DNA of 64,000 nt, from NCBI RefSeq assembly GCF_030345795.1, contig NZ_JAUALB010000001.1, positions 3,278,001 through 3,342,000 of the forward strand, given 5' to 3'. Made by a program: the position numbers and the translations under genes. Below the pieces are notes generated by a model. That model searched no databases. It saw only the letters and a list, made by a program, of their open reading frames with translations, and was not told where the DNA came from. Below, piece after piece: positions 8,203 through 15,610 of this stretch (position 1 is its first letter; each line of letters starts with the position of its first letter). This stretch comes from Micromonospora sp. WMMA1363 (GTDB lineage: Bacteria; Actinomycetota; Actinomycetes; Mycobacteriales; Micromonosporaceae).

Positions 8203-9065
8203 TCGTCGTACCGGTAGGCGATGGTCGACCACATCGAGTCGAACCACTGGCGGGACGCCTCCACGAACTGCGTGCCGTGCGAGGTGTCGTCGTCGGTCAC
8301 CGCGTAGTGGAACAGCGGCACGTCCTTGCCCATCAAGTCGTAGATCGCCATCGGCTCACCCTTGATCGAGACGGTGCGCTCAACGACCGGGTAGAAGCCG
8401 TAGAAGACCTCTTCGCCGTTGAGGATGTAGAGCTTGAACAGCGGGGACGCTCGATGCATCCGCACCTCAACGGTGGTCGACCGGATGAGGCCGAGGTCGC
8501 CCAACTCGGTGACCTGATCGATGATGCCGTCTGCTGCCCGGCGTGTGATCCGCTCTGCGCGCTCACGCACCGCCGGGTCGTCGGCCTGCGTCTCGGCCCG
8601 CGACGGTAGTGCCATCGGCACGGTCATGTCCGAGATCAGGACCCGCACGGCGATCGTCTCCGGTGCGAGCCGGCCAACGCGCACCTTGTCGAGCGCCTCG
8701 GCGAGCGCATCACGCAGCGTCTCGCCGGAGAACCCGGCGAAATCGATGCTGACATGGGGCCGCTCGAACGCCGCTTCGATGTGCGGACGCAGCTCGACGG
8801 CCCGCTGTGTCTGGGCTCGGACGAACGCGCCGCTGCCCTGCCGGGACACGATCAGCCGCTCTGCGCGGAGCAGGTCCAAGGCTCGCTTGACGGTCTCCCG
8901 CGCTACGCCGTAGCGGGCGGCTAGTTCCGGCTGTGATGGCAGCTTGTCGCCGGGGGCGAGCCGGCGCGTGAGGATGGCCGCCCGCAGCTTGTTCGCGATC
9001 TGCTGCGAGGCCTGTTTCGGGTCGTCGGGATCTAGCTCACCGAGGAAGTCAAGGTTCTCGCTCAC
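8199..9065 (-). CDS. GntR-family transcriptional regulator (KorSA-like position)
   Basis: 288 residues from the GTG at 9065; a TTG at 9092 is also in frame but would lie inside an operator. The N-terminal winged helix covers about residues 18-90 (QIANKLRAAI, GDKLPSQPELAARYGVARET, ERLIVSRQGSGAFV). The C-terminal about 190 residues are not a standard UTRA or FCD domain I can name with certainty. In pSAM2-type elements a GntR protein represses transfer and replication genes. Three palindromic sites lie just upstream, and the divergent operon starts beyond them. It is coupled by ATGA to the HAD gene. Confidence 0.85.
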   Translation of the reverse strand: MSENLDFLGELDPDDPKQASQQIANKLRAAILTRRLAPGDKLPSQPELAARYGVARETVKRALDLLRAERLIVSRQGSGAFVRAQTQRAVELRPHIEAAFERPHVSIDFAGFSGETLRDALAEALDKVRVGRLAPETIAVRVLISDMTVPMALPSRAETQADDPAVRERAERITRRAADGIIDQVTELGDLGLIRSTTVEVRMHRASPLFKLYILNGEEVFYGFYPVVERTVSIKGEPMAIYDLMGKDVPLFHYAVTDDDTSHGTQFVEASRQWFDSMWSTIAYRYDE

Positions 9066-9079
9066 CCGCCCACGGTAGC

Positions 9080-9095
9080 GCTGACTAGCCAAGTT
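9080..9095. promoter_or_regulatory. GntR operator candidate 1
   Basis: GCTGACTAGCCAAGTT, a weaker match to the dyad ACCTGnCTAGnCAGGT. It lies 15 bases upstream of the chosen gntR start, suiting autoregulation. Confidence 0.6.
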
Positions 9096-9116
9096 GGGAA
9101 AGTTCGCCGCGCCCTC

Positions 9117-9146
9117 TTGACCTGACTAGCCAGGCCGCCCTACGGT
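9117..9146 (+). promoter_or_regulatory. Candidate promoter of the rightward AICE operon
   Basis: TTGACC (9117-9122), an 18-base spacer, and TACGGT (9141-9146) resemble the actinobacterial housekeeping consensus. Operator 2 occupies most of the spacer and operator 3 lies just past the expected start, so bound GntR would block polymerase. Confidence 0.5.
9120..9135. promoter_or_regulatory. GntR operator candidate 2
   Basis: ACCTGACTAGCCAGGC, near-perfect dyad, 40 bases from site 1 (centre to centre). Confidence 0.65.
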
Positions 9147-9157
9147 CATCACGTCGG

Positions 9158-9173
9158 ACCTGACTAGCCAGGT
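9158..9173. promoter_or_regulatory. GntR operator candidate 3
   Basis: ACCTGACTAGCCAGGT, the best copy, with complementary arms ACCTG/CAGGT around CTAG. It lies 38 bases from site 2. Confidence 0.65.
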
Positions 9174-9476
9174 ACGACAAGCCGAGCGGAAGCCGGGGAA
9201 GGTGGCGCTTTGCGCCGCGCGCTTACGGGCCGGTCGTGTGGTCGTTCATTGAGAACTTCACAGCAGAAGCGCCGCGTAGATCCGTCTGCGGCATCCCCGC
9301 CTTGAGCCACACGGTGGCCGACCCCGGTGTCTTCCCGGGCGAGCGGGGCGAGCGGGCCGGATCTGGCGCGCGGCATGGACTTCTGCCTATTGATTCCTGT
9401 TCGCCCCGGGGTGCGGCCGGTCTGGTCGCACCCCGAGGCGTTCCCCCGACTTCATCGACTCCCCCGGAGGTTTCCC

Positions 9477-9725
9477 GTGAGGAAGTACCTCGCCCCCGTG
9501 GCCGCCGAGCCGACCGCCGCCGACCTGGCGGCCATCGACCGTGAGTGGCCGCTGATCGCCGCCGAGCTAGACGTGCTCGACGCGGAGATCACGATGCTCT
9601 ACGCCGAGGATCACGGCGGCCCGTCGCCGCTGGACTGGCGGCGTCTGCGCCGGGCGGAGGCCCGGGTTACCCGCGCCGCCGCCGACTTGGCCGCCCGCAC
9701 CACCGACCCGCGCCGCGCGGCCTGA
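9477..9725 (+). CDS. Small AICE protein, DUF6284-like
   Basis: 82 residues from a GTG with CGGAGG seven bases upstream. It is helical and acidic, with LAAIDREWPLIAAELDVLDAE followed by a basic helix (RRLRRAEARVTRAAADLA), the pattern of the DUF6284 small proteins found in Streptomyces and Micromonospora elements. The stop overlaps the next ATG (TGATG). It is the first gene of the rightward operon. Its function is unknown, and the family name is from memory of the pattern only. Confidence 0.65.
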   Translation: MRKYLAPVAAEPTAADLAAIDREWPLIAAELDVLDAEITMLYAEDHGGPSPLDWRRLRRAEARVTRAAADLAARTTDPRRAA

Positions 9726-10099
9726 TGTCGCGCATCCGCGCCGCCATCCACGATCCGGACGGGGCAAGGTTCGGCATTCCCACCTACTGGTGGCGGGGTG
9801 CCCCGCCGGGCTACGCCACCCGCCGTCAACTGGCCGCCGCGGGCTTGCGGCCCGGTGGTCAGCCGATCGCCGCTCAGATCCTGTGGCGTGGCGTGGGCGG
9901 CACTCGCGCCGCCTATCTGTACCGGGTTGATCTGGCCCGGCCGAAGCGCACCGCCACCCCCGGCCAGCTTCGGGCGGTGCGGGCCGCGTTGACCGCCCGC
10001 CGCACCTGTCCGACCTGCGGCACGGTCCGGCCTTACTACATCCCGCGCTCGCTGGGCGAATGCCTCGCGTGCGCCTATCCGCTGGAGGTGGCCGCATGA
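9725..10099 (+). CDS. RRQRL-type zinc-ribbon protein
   Basis: 124 residues. YATRRQLAAAGLRPGGQ carries the RRQ(R)L-like motif. The C-terminal third has a zinc ribbon with CPTCG and CLAC pairs about 20 residues apart. The middle (YRVDLARPKR) is strongly conserved in the relic at 4.2-4.5 kb. This is a recurrent hypothetical family of actinomycete integrative elements, possibly nucleic-acid binding. The start overlaps the previous stop and the end overlaps the next ATG. Confidence 0.75.
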   Translation: MSRIRAAIHDPDGARFGIPTYWWRGAPPGYATRRQLAAAGLRPGGQPIAAQILWRGVGGTRAAYLYRVDLARPKRTATPGQLRAVRAALTARRTCPTCGTVRPYYIPRSLGECLACAYPLEVAA

Positions 10100-10299
10100 G
10101 TCGCCGCTATCCGATCCCCCGCCCCGCCGATGACCCGCGTTTCGCGTTCGGCCTGGTGCTGGACGTGGCCCGGGTGCTCGCCGAGCACGGCTACCCGTCC
10201 ATGGCCGAGTCCTACGACGGGTGCGGCGCCGATTTTCTGGCGCTGCAAGACGCCCTGTTCTCCCTGATCTACGCCGACACCCCTGAGGAGTTGTCATGA
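10096..10299 (+). CDS. Small hypothetical AICE protein
   Basis: 67 residues, ATGA-coupled at both ends. It is predicted helical (FGLVLDVARVLAEHGYP, then FLALQDALFSLIYAD). No family recognised. The position between the zinc-ribbon and NUDIX genes and the tight coupling support it as a real gene. Confidence 0.65.
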   Translation: MSRRYPIPRPADDPRFAFGLVLDVARVLAEHGYPSMAESYDGCGADFLALQDALFSLIYADTPEELS

Positions 10300-10964
10300 C
10301 CCCCCGCACCTACACCCACCCGTCCGTCCTGGAAGGCATCGCCGCCGGGGCGTCGTGGGCCGACTCGACCATGGATCCCACCGTCATCGACTGGACCGAG
10401 AGGCAGCGCCGAGCAGCGATCCCCTTCGCGGTCGTCGACGGCCGCCCGGTCGCGCCGGCCCCGCCGACTGGCATCCGGTACGGCCGTAACCGCCTCGGAC
10501 ACTGGGGCGAGGCGCAGGCCGCCGACGCGATCGTTACCGCCCGAGACATCGACGGGGTGCGCTGCCTGCTGCTGATCGAGCGTGGCGACGGGTTCGGGTG
10601 GGCGCTGCCCGGCGGGCACGTCGACCCCGGCGAGATCCCCACCGCCGCCGCGTTTCGGGAGCTAACCGAGGAGACCGGACTGGTCGCCAACCCCACTGAC
10701 CCATGGGTGTGGACATTGCCGCCCCGGTACGTGCCCGACCCCCGCGCGAGCGATGAAGCGTGGATGGTCACCACCCCCGTGTGGATCGACCTTGGTTCCG
10801 GCTGGCTCCACCTACCCGACGTGACTGGCCAGGACGACGCCCGCCGCGCCGCCTGGCTCCCCGCCGACACCTACGACTGCCTACTTACCCACCTCGACGG
10901 GCTGTACAGCGGCCAGGTGTTCTCCGCCCACCGCGAACTGATCGCCGACATCCTCAACCACTGA
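10296..10964 (+). CDS. NUDIX hydrolase of the AICE
   Basis: 222 residues. The NUDIX box is complete: GGHVDPGE, then REL-x-EE-TGL at about residues 105-128. The N-terminal about 75 residues are family specific (TYTHPSVLEGIAAGASWAD). NUDIX enzymes cleave nucleoside diphosphates linked to other groups. In AICEs such genes are common beside the regulator and may make or remove a nucleotide signal controlling excision, which is inference. The start overlaps the previous stop (ATGA). Confidence 0.85.
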   Translation: MTPRTYTHPSVLEGIAAGASWADSTMDPTVIDWTERQRRAAIPFAVVDGRPVAPAPPTGIRYGRNRLGHWGEAQAADAIVTARDIDGVRCLLLIERGDGFGWALPGGHVDPGEIPTAAAFRELTEETGLVANPTDPWVWTLPPRYVPDPRASDEAWMVTTPVWIDLGSGWLHLPDVTGQDDARRAAWLPADTYDCLLTHLDGLYSGQVFSAHRELIADILNH

Positions 10965-10980
10965 CCGGAGGTCACCCGTC

Positions 10981-11787
10981 ATGACTGCCCCGACCATCAA
11001 CGGCGCGAAGTACCCGCAGCCGGTGAGCGAATTGCTTCCGGCCGCGCGCAAGCTCGCTACCGACCTCGGCGAAACGCCGAGCCGTAACCGGCTGATGAAG
11101 GAATTCCGGATCGGGGTGCCGAAGGCGACCGAGCTGCGGGAGCGGCTGATCGCGGGCACCGCGATACCGGCCGCGCTGGACCCGGCACCGCCGGTCGCAG
11201 ACACGTTCGACTACGCCGAGCCGATCGGTCCGGATCCGGCACCGACGCCCGATGACACCGCACACGGCCAGCCTGTCCCGCCGCAACGCGGGTGGTTCCG
11301 CCACCGGCCACGCGTGGAGACGCCGCCGCAGGTCCGGGTGGACGGACACCCAGGCACGCCAGCCGCCGCCGAACCGACCTCAGCCGACCGGACGTCGCTG
11401 GTACGGATCCGCTGGGGTGTGCGCCTGGTGCTCGCCCTCGGTGTCGCGGCCAGCATCGCCGGGAACGTGCTGCACGCCCGAGACGAACTCATCAGCCAGA
11501 TCATCTCGGCGTGGTCGCCGCTGGCGCTGCTGCTGACCATCGAACTCATCTCCCGCGTGCCGGTGCACTCCCGCCGCCTCGCCGTCGGCCGGTGGGCGGC
11601 GACCGCGCTGATCGCCGGTATCGCCGCCTGGGTTTCCTACTGGCACATGGCCGCCGTAGCCGCCCGCTACGGGGAGACGAACGGCTCGCAGTACCTGCTC
11701 CCGCTGTCCGTGGACGGCCTGGTCGTCGTCGCGTCGATCTGCCTGGTCGAGCTGGGCGGCCGGATCGCCGCCGCGAAGGGACGCTGA
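10981..11787 (+). CDS. DUF2637 membrane protein (plasmid spread/transfer type)
   Basis: 268 residues. The first 55 residues look like a small helix-turn-helix (PSRNRLMKEFRIGVPKA). A Pro-rich linker follows to about residue 140. The DUF2637 part has four hydrophobic segments (LVLALGVAASIAGNVLHA, PLALLLTIELISR, ATALIAGIAAWVSYW, LLPLSVDGLVVVASICLVE). Such proteins are often encoded near traB and are thought to assist intramycelial spread. An ACCGGAGG site lies about 10 bases upstream of the ATG. Confidence 0.8.
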   Translation: MTAPTINGAKYPQPVSELLPAARKLATDLGETPSRNRLMKEFRIGVPKATELRERLIAGTAIPAALDPAPPVADTFDYAEPIGPDPAPTPDDTAHGQPVPPQRGWFRHRPRVETPPQVRVDGHPGTPAAAEPTSADRTSLVRIRWGVRLVLALGVAASIAGNVLHARDELISQIISAWSPLALLLTIELISRVPVHSRRLAVGRWAATALIAGIAAWVSYWHMAAVAARYGETNGSQYLLPLSVDGLVVVASICLVELGGRIAAAKGR

Positions 11788-11790
11788 CCG

Positions 11791-11946
11791 ATGAAGCAGC
11801 CGACCGTGCCGAACACGATCAGCACCGCGCAGATGGCCAACCTGTCGCGCCGGGCGCAGAAGGCCAACCCGCAGATGTTCACCCCCGAGGCCATCCGGCA
11901 GCGGCTCGCGTCGCAGGCGCAGCAGCGGAAGGCAGGGCAGTCCTGA
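11791..11946 (+). CDS. Small hypothetical AICE protein (51 aa)
   Basis: The ATG lies 4 bases after the DUF2637 stop and the TGA overlaps the next ATG (TGATG). It is Gln- and Ala-rich and basic (MANLSRRAQKANPQMF, RQRLASQAQQRKAG), consistent with a small helical nucleic-acid or accessory protein. No family recognised. Confidence 0.6.
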   Translation: MKQPTVPNTISTAQMANLSRRAQKANPQMFTPEAIRQRLASQAQQRKAGQS

Positions 11947-12140
11947 TGGGCAAGAGCAGGAAAGCCACCGAACAGGACCTTGCCGGGATCGTCGCTGAGT
12001 GGGCCGTGAGTGAGATCCACCGCGACGACAACACCCGCAAGGCGTTCCGCAACCTGCCGCCCGACGTGCAGGGCCAGATCCACGGATGGGCCGCCGACGA
12101 GCGGCAGCGCCGCGCGGACGGCATCACCCTGACCGACTGA
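11946..12140 (+). CDS. Small hypothetical AICE protein (64 aa)
   Basis: Coupled to the previous gene through TGATG. The sequence is charged and helical (EQDLAGIVAEWAVSEIHRD, NLPPDVQGQIHGWAADERQ). No known domain. A 12-bp hairpin follows seven bases after the stop and may end or attenuate this operon segment. Confidence 0.6.
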   Translation: MGKSRKATEQDLAGIVAEWAVSEIHRDDNTRKAFRNLPPDVQGQIHGWAADERQRRADGITLTD

Positions 12141-12146
12141 TTTCGC

Positions 12147-12192
12147 CCGGCGGCACAGCCTTACGGCCTGGAAACCAGTGCTGTGCCGCCGG
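12147..12192. repeat. Long hairpin A upstream of small ORFs
   Basis: CCGGCGGCACAG (12147-12158) pairs perfectly with CTGTGCCGCCGG (12181-12192). A closely related hairpin lies at 12908-12951. It has no T-run, so it could be a Rho-type or processing hairpin, or a protein site. Confidence 0.6.
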
Positions 12193-12235
12193 TCCATTCC
12201 CGCAACCCGCATGAGGTCTTGGGAGGACCACCAGT

Positions 12236-12376
12236 ATGTCTGATCGACAGTTGCGCGAGCACCACGACCGGATCGTGGCCCGCAATCGGGCGGCCCGGTT
12301 GGCGCAGATGGCCGAGGCGCAGCGCCAGGCCGACGAGCGCAACCGCGCCCGCGACGCCAGGCAGGGCAAGCGGTGA
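12236..12376 (+). CDS. Small basic AICE protein (46 aa)
   Basis: ATG with GGGAGGA about 9 bases upstream. It is extremely Arg-, Ala- and Gln-rich (HHDRIVARNRAARLAQMAEAQ). It ends by overlapping the next GTG (GTGA). It is probably a helical nucleic-acid-associated peptide. No family recognised. Confidence 0.55.
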   Translation: MSDRQLREHHDRIVARNRAARLAQMAEAQRQADERNRARDARQGKR

Positions 12377-12561
12377 GCGCGAGGCGGTTTACCGACTACT
12401 ACCAGCAGTGGCGTGACGCTGAGGCCGCCGCCACCGCCACCGGCACCAAGGCGGACCGGCAGGAGGCCGAGCGGCGGCGCCAGGCCCTGCACGACAGCCC
12501 GGAGGCGCAGCGTGCCCGCCGGCAGCTCAACGGCCGCGCCGCCCCTCGCGCCCGCCGCTGA
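12373..12561 (+). CDS. Small charged AICE protein (62 aa)
   Basis: The GTG start overlaps the previous stop. A helical segment RRFTDYYQQWRDAEAAATAT is followed by a Lys/Arg/Glu-rich C-terminus. No family recognised; coupling and codon bias support translation. Confidence 0.55.
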   Translation: MSARRFTDYYQQWRDAEAAATATGTKADRQEAERRRQALHDSPEAQRARRQLNGRAAPRARR

Positions 12562-12665
12562 CCTTTCCCCACCAGTACCGCTGACCGCTTCCGCCGCCAC
12601 CGGCTCACCGGCCGGTGGCGGTGGTGGCCGCCAGAGCGTCTGGCCGCCGGAAGGGAACACCTGTC

Positions 12666-12884
12666 ATGGGTCTGTTCAGCAAGAAGCCCACCCCCGCCCC
12701 GATCAACCGGGACGCGGTGCGCACCCTGCTCAAGCTCGGGATGGCCGAGACCGACGCCGCTGATCGCGACATCGACAGCCGCGTGTTCCGCGACGCCAAG
12801 ACCAAGTTCGAGCGGGCGTTCCGTTCTGCCGCGCCGGCTGACCAGGCCGCCGCGTACGACGCCCTCCGTAGACACGGCTACTAA
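12666..12884 (+). CDS. Small AICE protein upstream of traB (72 aa)
   Basis: ATG with a GGAAGGGA site about 10 bases before it. It starts MGLFSKKPTPAPINRDAVRT and continues as a helical protein (FRDAKTKFERAFRSAAPAD). No known domain. The second 12-bp hairpin separates it from the transfer ATPase gene. Confidence 0.6.
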   Translation: MGLFSKKPTPAPINRDAVRTLLKLGMAETDAADRDIDSRVFRDAKTKFERAFRSAAPADQAAAYDALRRHGY

Positions 12885-12907
12885 CCCCCCGCTGACCCGT
12901 CGCCCGC

Positions 12908-12951
12908 CCGGCGGCACGGCCCTGGCCTCGCAAACCGTGCCGTGCCGCCGG
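12908..12951. repeat. Long hairpin B before traB
   Basis: CCGGCGGCACGG (12908-12919) pairs with CCGTGCCGCCGG (12940-12951). It is a sister of hairpin A with compensatory A/T-to-G/C changes. The two bracket the small-ORF block 12236-12884. Confidence 0.6.
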
Positions 12952-12990
12952 CCCCCACCCGATCCCATGACCGTTGGAGGAGCCCCCATC

Positions 12991-15258
12991 ATGACGTCCC
13001 CCCATGAGGACCGTTTCGACTGGCAAGCCGCAGAACAGGACCTCGGCGAGGTGGTCGACCTCGACGCCGCGCGGCAGCGGCGCGACAACTCGACTGCCGT
13101 TTCGCCCGCAGTGCAGGGCAACCCGCCGCCCGCGCCCGCTGTCCGGCCCGGGGACGCGGGGGAGGTGCTGGAAGGTGACATCGTGGCCGCGCAGGTCACC
13201 GACGTACCGCCGGAGCTGAAGCAGTGGGCGTGGGCGGTGGGGTGGCGGCACAAGGCCCGCCGGCTGTGGACCTACAAGTGGCGCTACCTGTGGAACACGT
13301 TCGTGGTGCTCGGCGCGTGGAGTGTGCGCGCGTCCGGCTGGTGGTTCCGGGGCATCGTCCGCTCCGTCACCGACTTCTTCTCGTTCGTCGATGACCGGCA
13401 GGGCCTCGCGGTGGCCGATCAGACCGCCGGGGCCGTGGACGGCAAAGCCGACGTGGACGCCTGGCTCAAGGCCCGCGCCGAGCGGCACCGGGAGGTCAAG
13501 GACCGCCGGAAGGTGGTCCGCTCCCGCACACTCCTGCCGCTGGCCGGACTGGTCGCGCTGGTAGTGGTGCTGCTGTGGCTCGGCCGGGGCGACCTGATCC
13601 GCAGCAACGCCGGCCGGGCCGCGCTGACGGTGTGGGTGGGGTTGGGGTGCTGGCTGGTCTGGTACGGCCGTGCCCGCACGGCTCCGTTCTTCCCGCAGTT
13701 CCGGGAGCCGTCGCCGTATCCGCCGGTCACGAACGACACTGTGACCGGGGCGCTGCTGGCGACCGGGATCACCCAGTTTCGGGATGTGGTGAAGGCCGGG
13801 CACTCCCCGGTGGATGTGATCTTCCGTGACGACAGTGCGGGCGGGAAGATCGCCGAAACCCATCCGATTCCGGGTGTGACCACGCAGATGGTGATGGCGA
13901 AGTCGGTTGTGATCGCCGGTGGGTTGAAGCGTCCGCCCGCGATGGTGCACCTGTCGCAGGCCCCGACCGGGGTGCCGGGGCACGTGGAGATCCTGGTGTT
14001 GGACATCGACCCCGGGCAGAGCAAGCCCAAGCGGTTCGCCTACCTCGGTAAGCCGGTCAACGTCGGTGCTCCGTGCACGATCGGCTACGACCCGCGTAAC
14101 CGGCCGGTGCGGTGGCCGCTGCCCGGCGCGAACGGCATCACCACCGGCACCCCCGGCTCCGGGAAAACCGCCTACCTGATCGGGCTGGGCTGTCTGGCCG
14201 CCGCCGACGTCGACGGCGCGCAGTTGGCGGTGTTCGACTTCAAGGGCATGGGCGACTACGCCGAGCTGGAACCGGTGTGCTTCGCCTACGGCGCGGACGC
14301 CGACCCCACCGAAACCGCCCGCATGCTGCTCGGCTTCTTGACCGGCCTGAAGCGAGAGATCATCCGCCGCCGTCAGGTCCTCACCGACCTCAAGAAGGTC
14401 GGCTCGGACCTGCTCGACAACAGCGCCGCCGCCCTCACGGACCGCCTCGCCCGGTCGAAGAAGCACAACATGCCGTGGATCCTCGTGATCATCGATGAGG
14501 TACACGAGGGCCTCGGCGACCCGATCCACGGCAAGGACATCGCCGTCCTGCTGACCGACCTGATGAAGATCGACCGGGCGTGCGGCATCCACGTCGAGAT
14601 CGCCTCCCAGCGCACCGACACCGACTCCATCCCGTCCGGGATCAGCTCCCTGCCGATCGTGCGGGTCGCGTTCCACCAGAACGGCCAGCCAGGCAACGAC
14701 ATGATCCTGGGCACCGGCGCCTACAAGCGCGGCGTCGACGCCACCGCCTTCCGCCGGGGCGCGGCCGGCAGCGCCGCCGACGACCGCGGCTCGTGCTGGT
14801 ACATCGGCTCCGAGGGCGGCGAACCGGTCCGGGTGCGCACCACGTTCGTGCTCCCGGACGTCAAGCGGATCGTGGCATCCGCGCTCGCCGGGCGCACCAA
14901 GGCCGGCACGCTGCTCGGCGCGGCGGCGGGCATCGTGGAGCAGCCCGAGACCGCACCGGCGTTCAGCGCGCTCGACGACGTGCGGGCGGTGTTCCTCGGC
15001 GACGAGATCGCCCTACACGGCGACGTGATCTACACCCGCGTCAACACCCGCCACCCCGGCCGGTGGAAGTCCCAAGCCGCGCTGACGGCCGCCCTGAAGG
15101 CCGAAGCGCCGGGCTGGAAGTCGCCCACCGTCGACGTCGGACAGCTCCGCCCAGCCGACGCCCCCGTTGACGCGGGGGTCGAGAAGACGCGTAGGGGCAT
15201 CCGCCTCAGCCACCTTGAAACCGCGATCACCGAGCGTGACAACAAGAAGGGCCAGTAG
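12991..15258 (+). CDS. FtsK/SpoIIIE-type conjugative DNA translocase (TraB/TraSA-like)
   Basis: 755 residues; ATG with TTGGAGGA upstream. The N-terminal 110 residues are polar. Hydrophobic segments follow near residues 105-125 and 180-230 (LVALVVVLLWLG, ALTVWVGLGCWLVWYG). The motor domain has Walker A GTPGSGKTAY (about 386-395) and Walker B ILVIIDEVHEG (about 497-507), with DRACGIHVEIASQR beyond. The last about 110 residues look like the winged-helix region that in TraB proteins binds 8-bp clt repeats. The hexamer moves double-stranded DNA between hyphae. CCTCGCGG repeats just downstream are candidate targets. Confidence 0.9.
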   Translation: MTSPHEDRFDWQAAEQDLGEVVDLDAARQRRDNSTAVSPAVQGNPPPAPAVRPGDAGEVLEGDIVAAQVTDVPPELKQWAWAVGWRHKARRLWTYKWRYLWNTFVVLGAWSVRASGWWFRGIVRSVTDFFSFVDDRQGLAVADQTAGAVDGKADVDAWLKARAERHREVKDRRKVVRSRTLLPLAGLVALVVVLLWLGRGDLIRSNAGRAALTVWVGLGCWLVWYGRARTAPFFPQFREPSPYPPVTNDTVTGALLATGITQFRDVVKAGHSPVDVIFRDDSAGGKIAETHPIPGVTTQMVMAKSVVIAGGLKRPPAMVHLSQAPTGVPGHVEILVLDIDPGQSKPKRFAYLGKPVNVGAPCTIGYDPRNRPVRWPLPGANGITTGTPGSGKTAYLIGLGCLAAADVDGAQLAVFDFKGMGDYAELEPVCFAYGADADPTETARMLLGFLTGLKREIIRRRQVLTDLKKVGSDLLDNSAAALTDRLARSKKHNMPWILVIIDEVHEGLGDPIHGKDIAVLLTDLMKIDRACGIHVEIASQRTDTDSIPSGISSLPIVRVAFHQNGQPGNDMILGTGAYKRGVDATAFRRGAAGSAADDRGSCWYIGSEGGEPVRVRTTFVLPDVKRIVASALAGRTKAGTLLGAAAGIVEQPETAPAFSALDDVRAVFLGDEIALHGDVIYTRVNTRHPGRWKSQAALTAALKAEAPGWKSPTVDVGQLRPADAPVDAGVEKTRRGIRLSHLETAITERDNKKGQ

Positions 15259-15323
15259 CACCCTGGCGGCCGGGCCGAAACCAGCCCGGCCGGCACCCCA
15301 ACGATCAAGAACGGGCCGCTAGG

Positions 15324-15610
15324 CCTCGCGGCATCACCCGCGAGGCCTCGCGGGTCCGCTAGGCCCCACCCTCGCCCCCCCAACCGCAACCCCACCAGCC
15401 GACTCGCACCCTCGCGGCCGGTAGGTGCCGCACACCCAAAAACAGCCCCGGAGGCCCTGGTGAAAACCCCCACCCGCAACCCGCTATGGGCAATGCTCAT
15501 CCTCCTCGCCGCCCTGTTCTGGCTCACCGCCCGCACCACACCCGGACTGACGTTGATCACCCTCGGTAGCCTCGCGGGGTGGCTCGGGCGCCCGTGGTGG
15601 GGCCTCGCGA
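15324..15610. promoter_or_regulatory. Candidate clt locus: CCTCGCGG repeats downstream of traB
   Basis: Perfect copies of CCTCGCGG start at 15324, 15346, 15410 and 15570, with CCTCGCGA at 15603, all on the plus strand. The first two lie in a larger imperfect palindrome with CTAGGCC at each side. TraB proteins recognise strand-polar 8-bp repeats in a clt near traB. Position and polarity fit, but binding is not shown. Confidence 0.4.

Larger units (their letters stand above)
9066..9476. other. Divergent control region of the AICE
   Basis: It separates the leftward gntR-HAD pair from the rightward operon. It holds three CTGACTAGCCA-type operators (9080-9173) and one candidate promoter. The remaining 300 bases before the GTG at 9477 contain open stretches without ribosome sites and no recognisable product, so a long 5' leader is likely. 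Confidence 0.6.

Noticed and set aside
9236..9544. Possible first gene of the AICE operon
   Set aside because: No ribosome site; overlaps the well-supported GTG gene at 9477 in another frame.
12399..13253. Toxin-antitoxin pair among the small AICE ORFs
   Set aside because: No known toxin or antitoxin motifs, and coupling alone is not evidence.
12730..14676. Long minus-strand frame opposite the transfer ATPase
   Set aside because: Shadow of a gene with clear Walker motifs and a good ribosome site.
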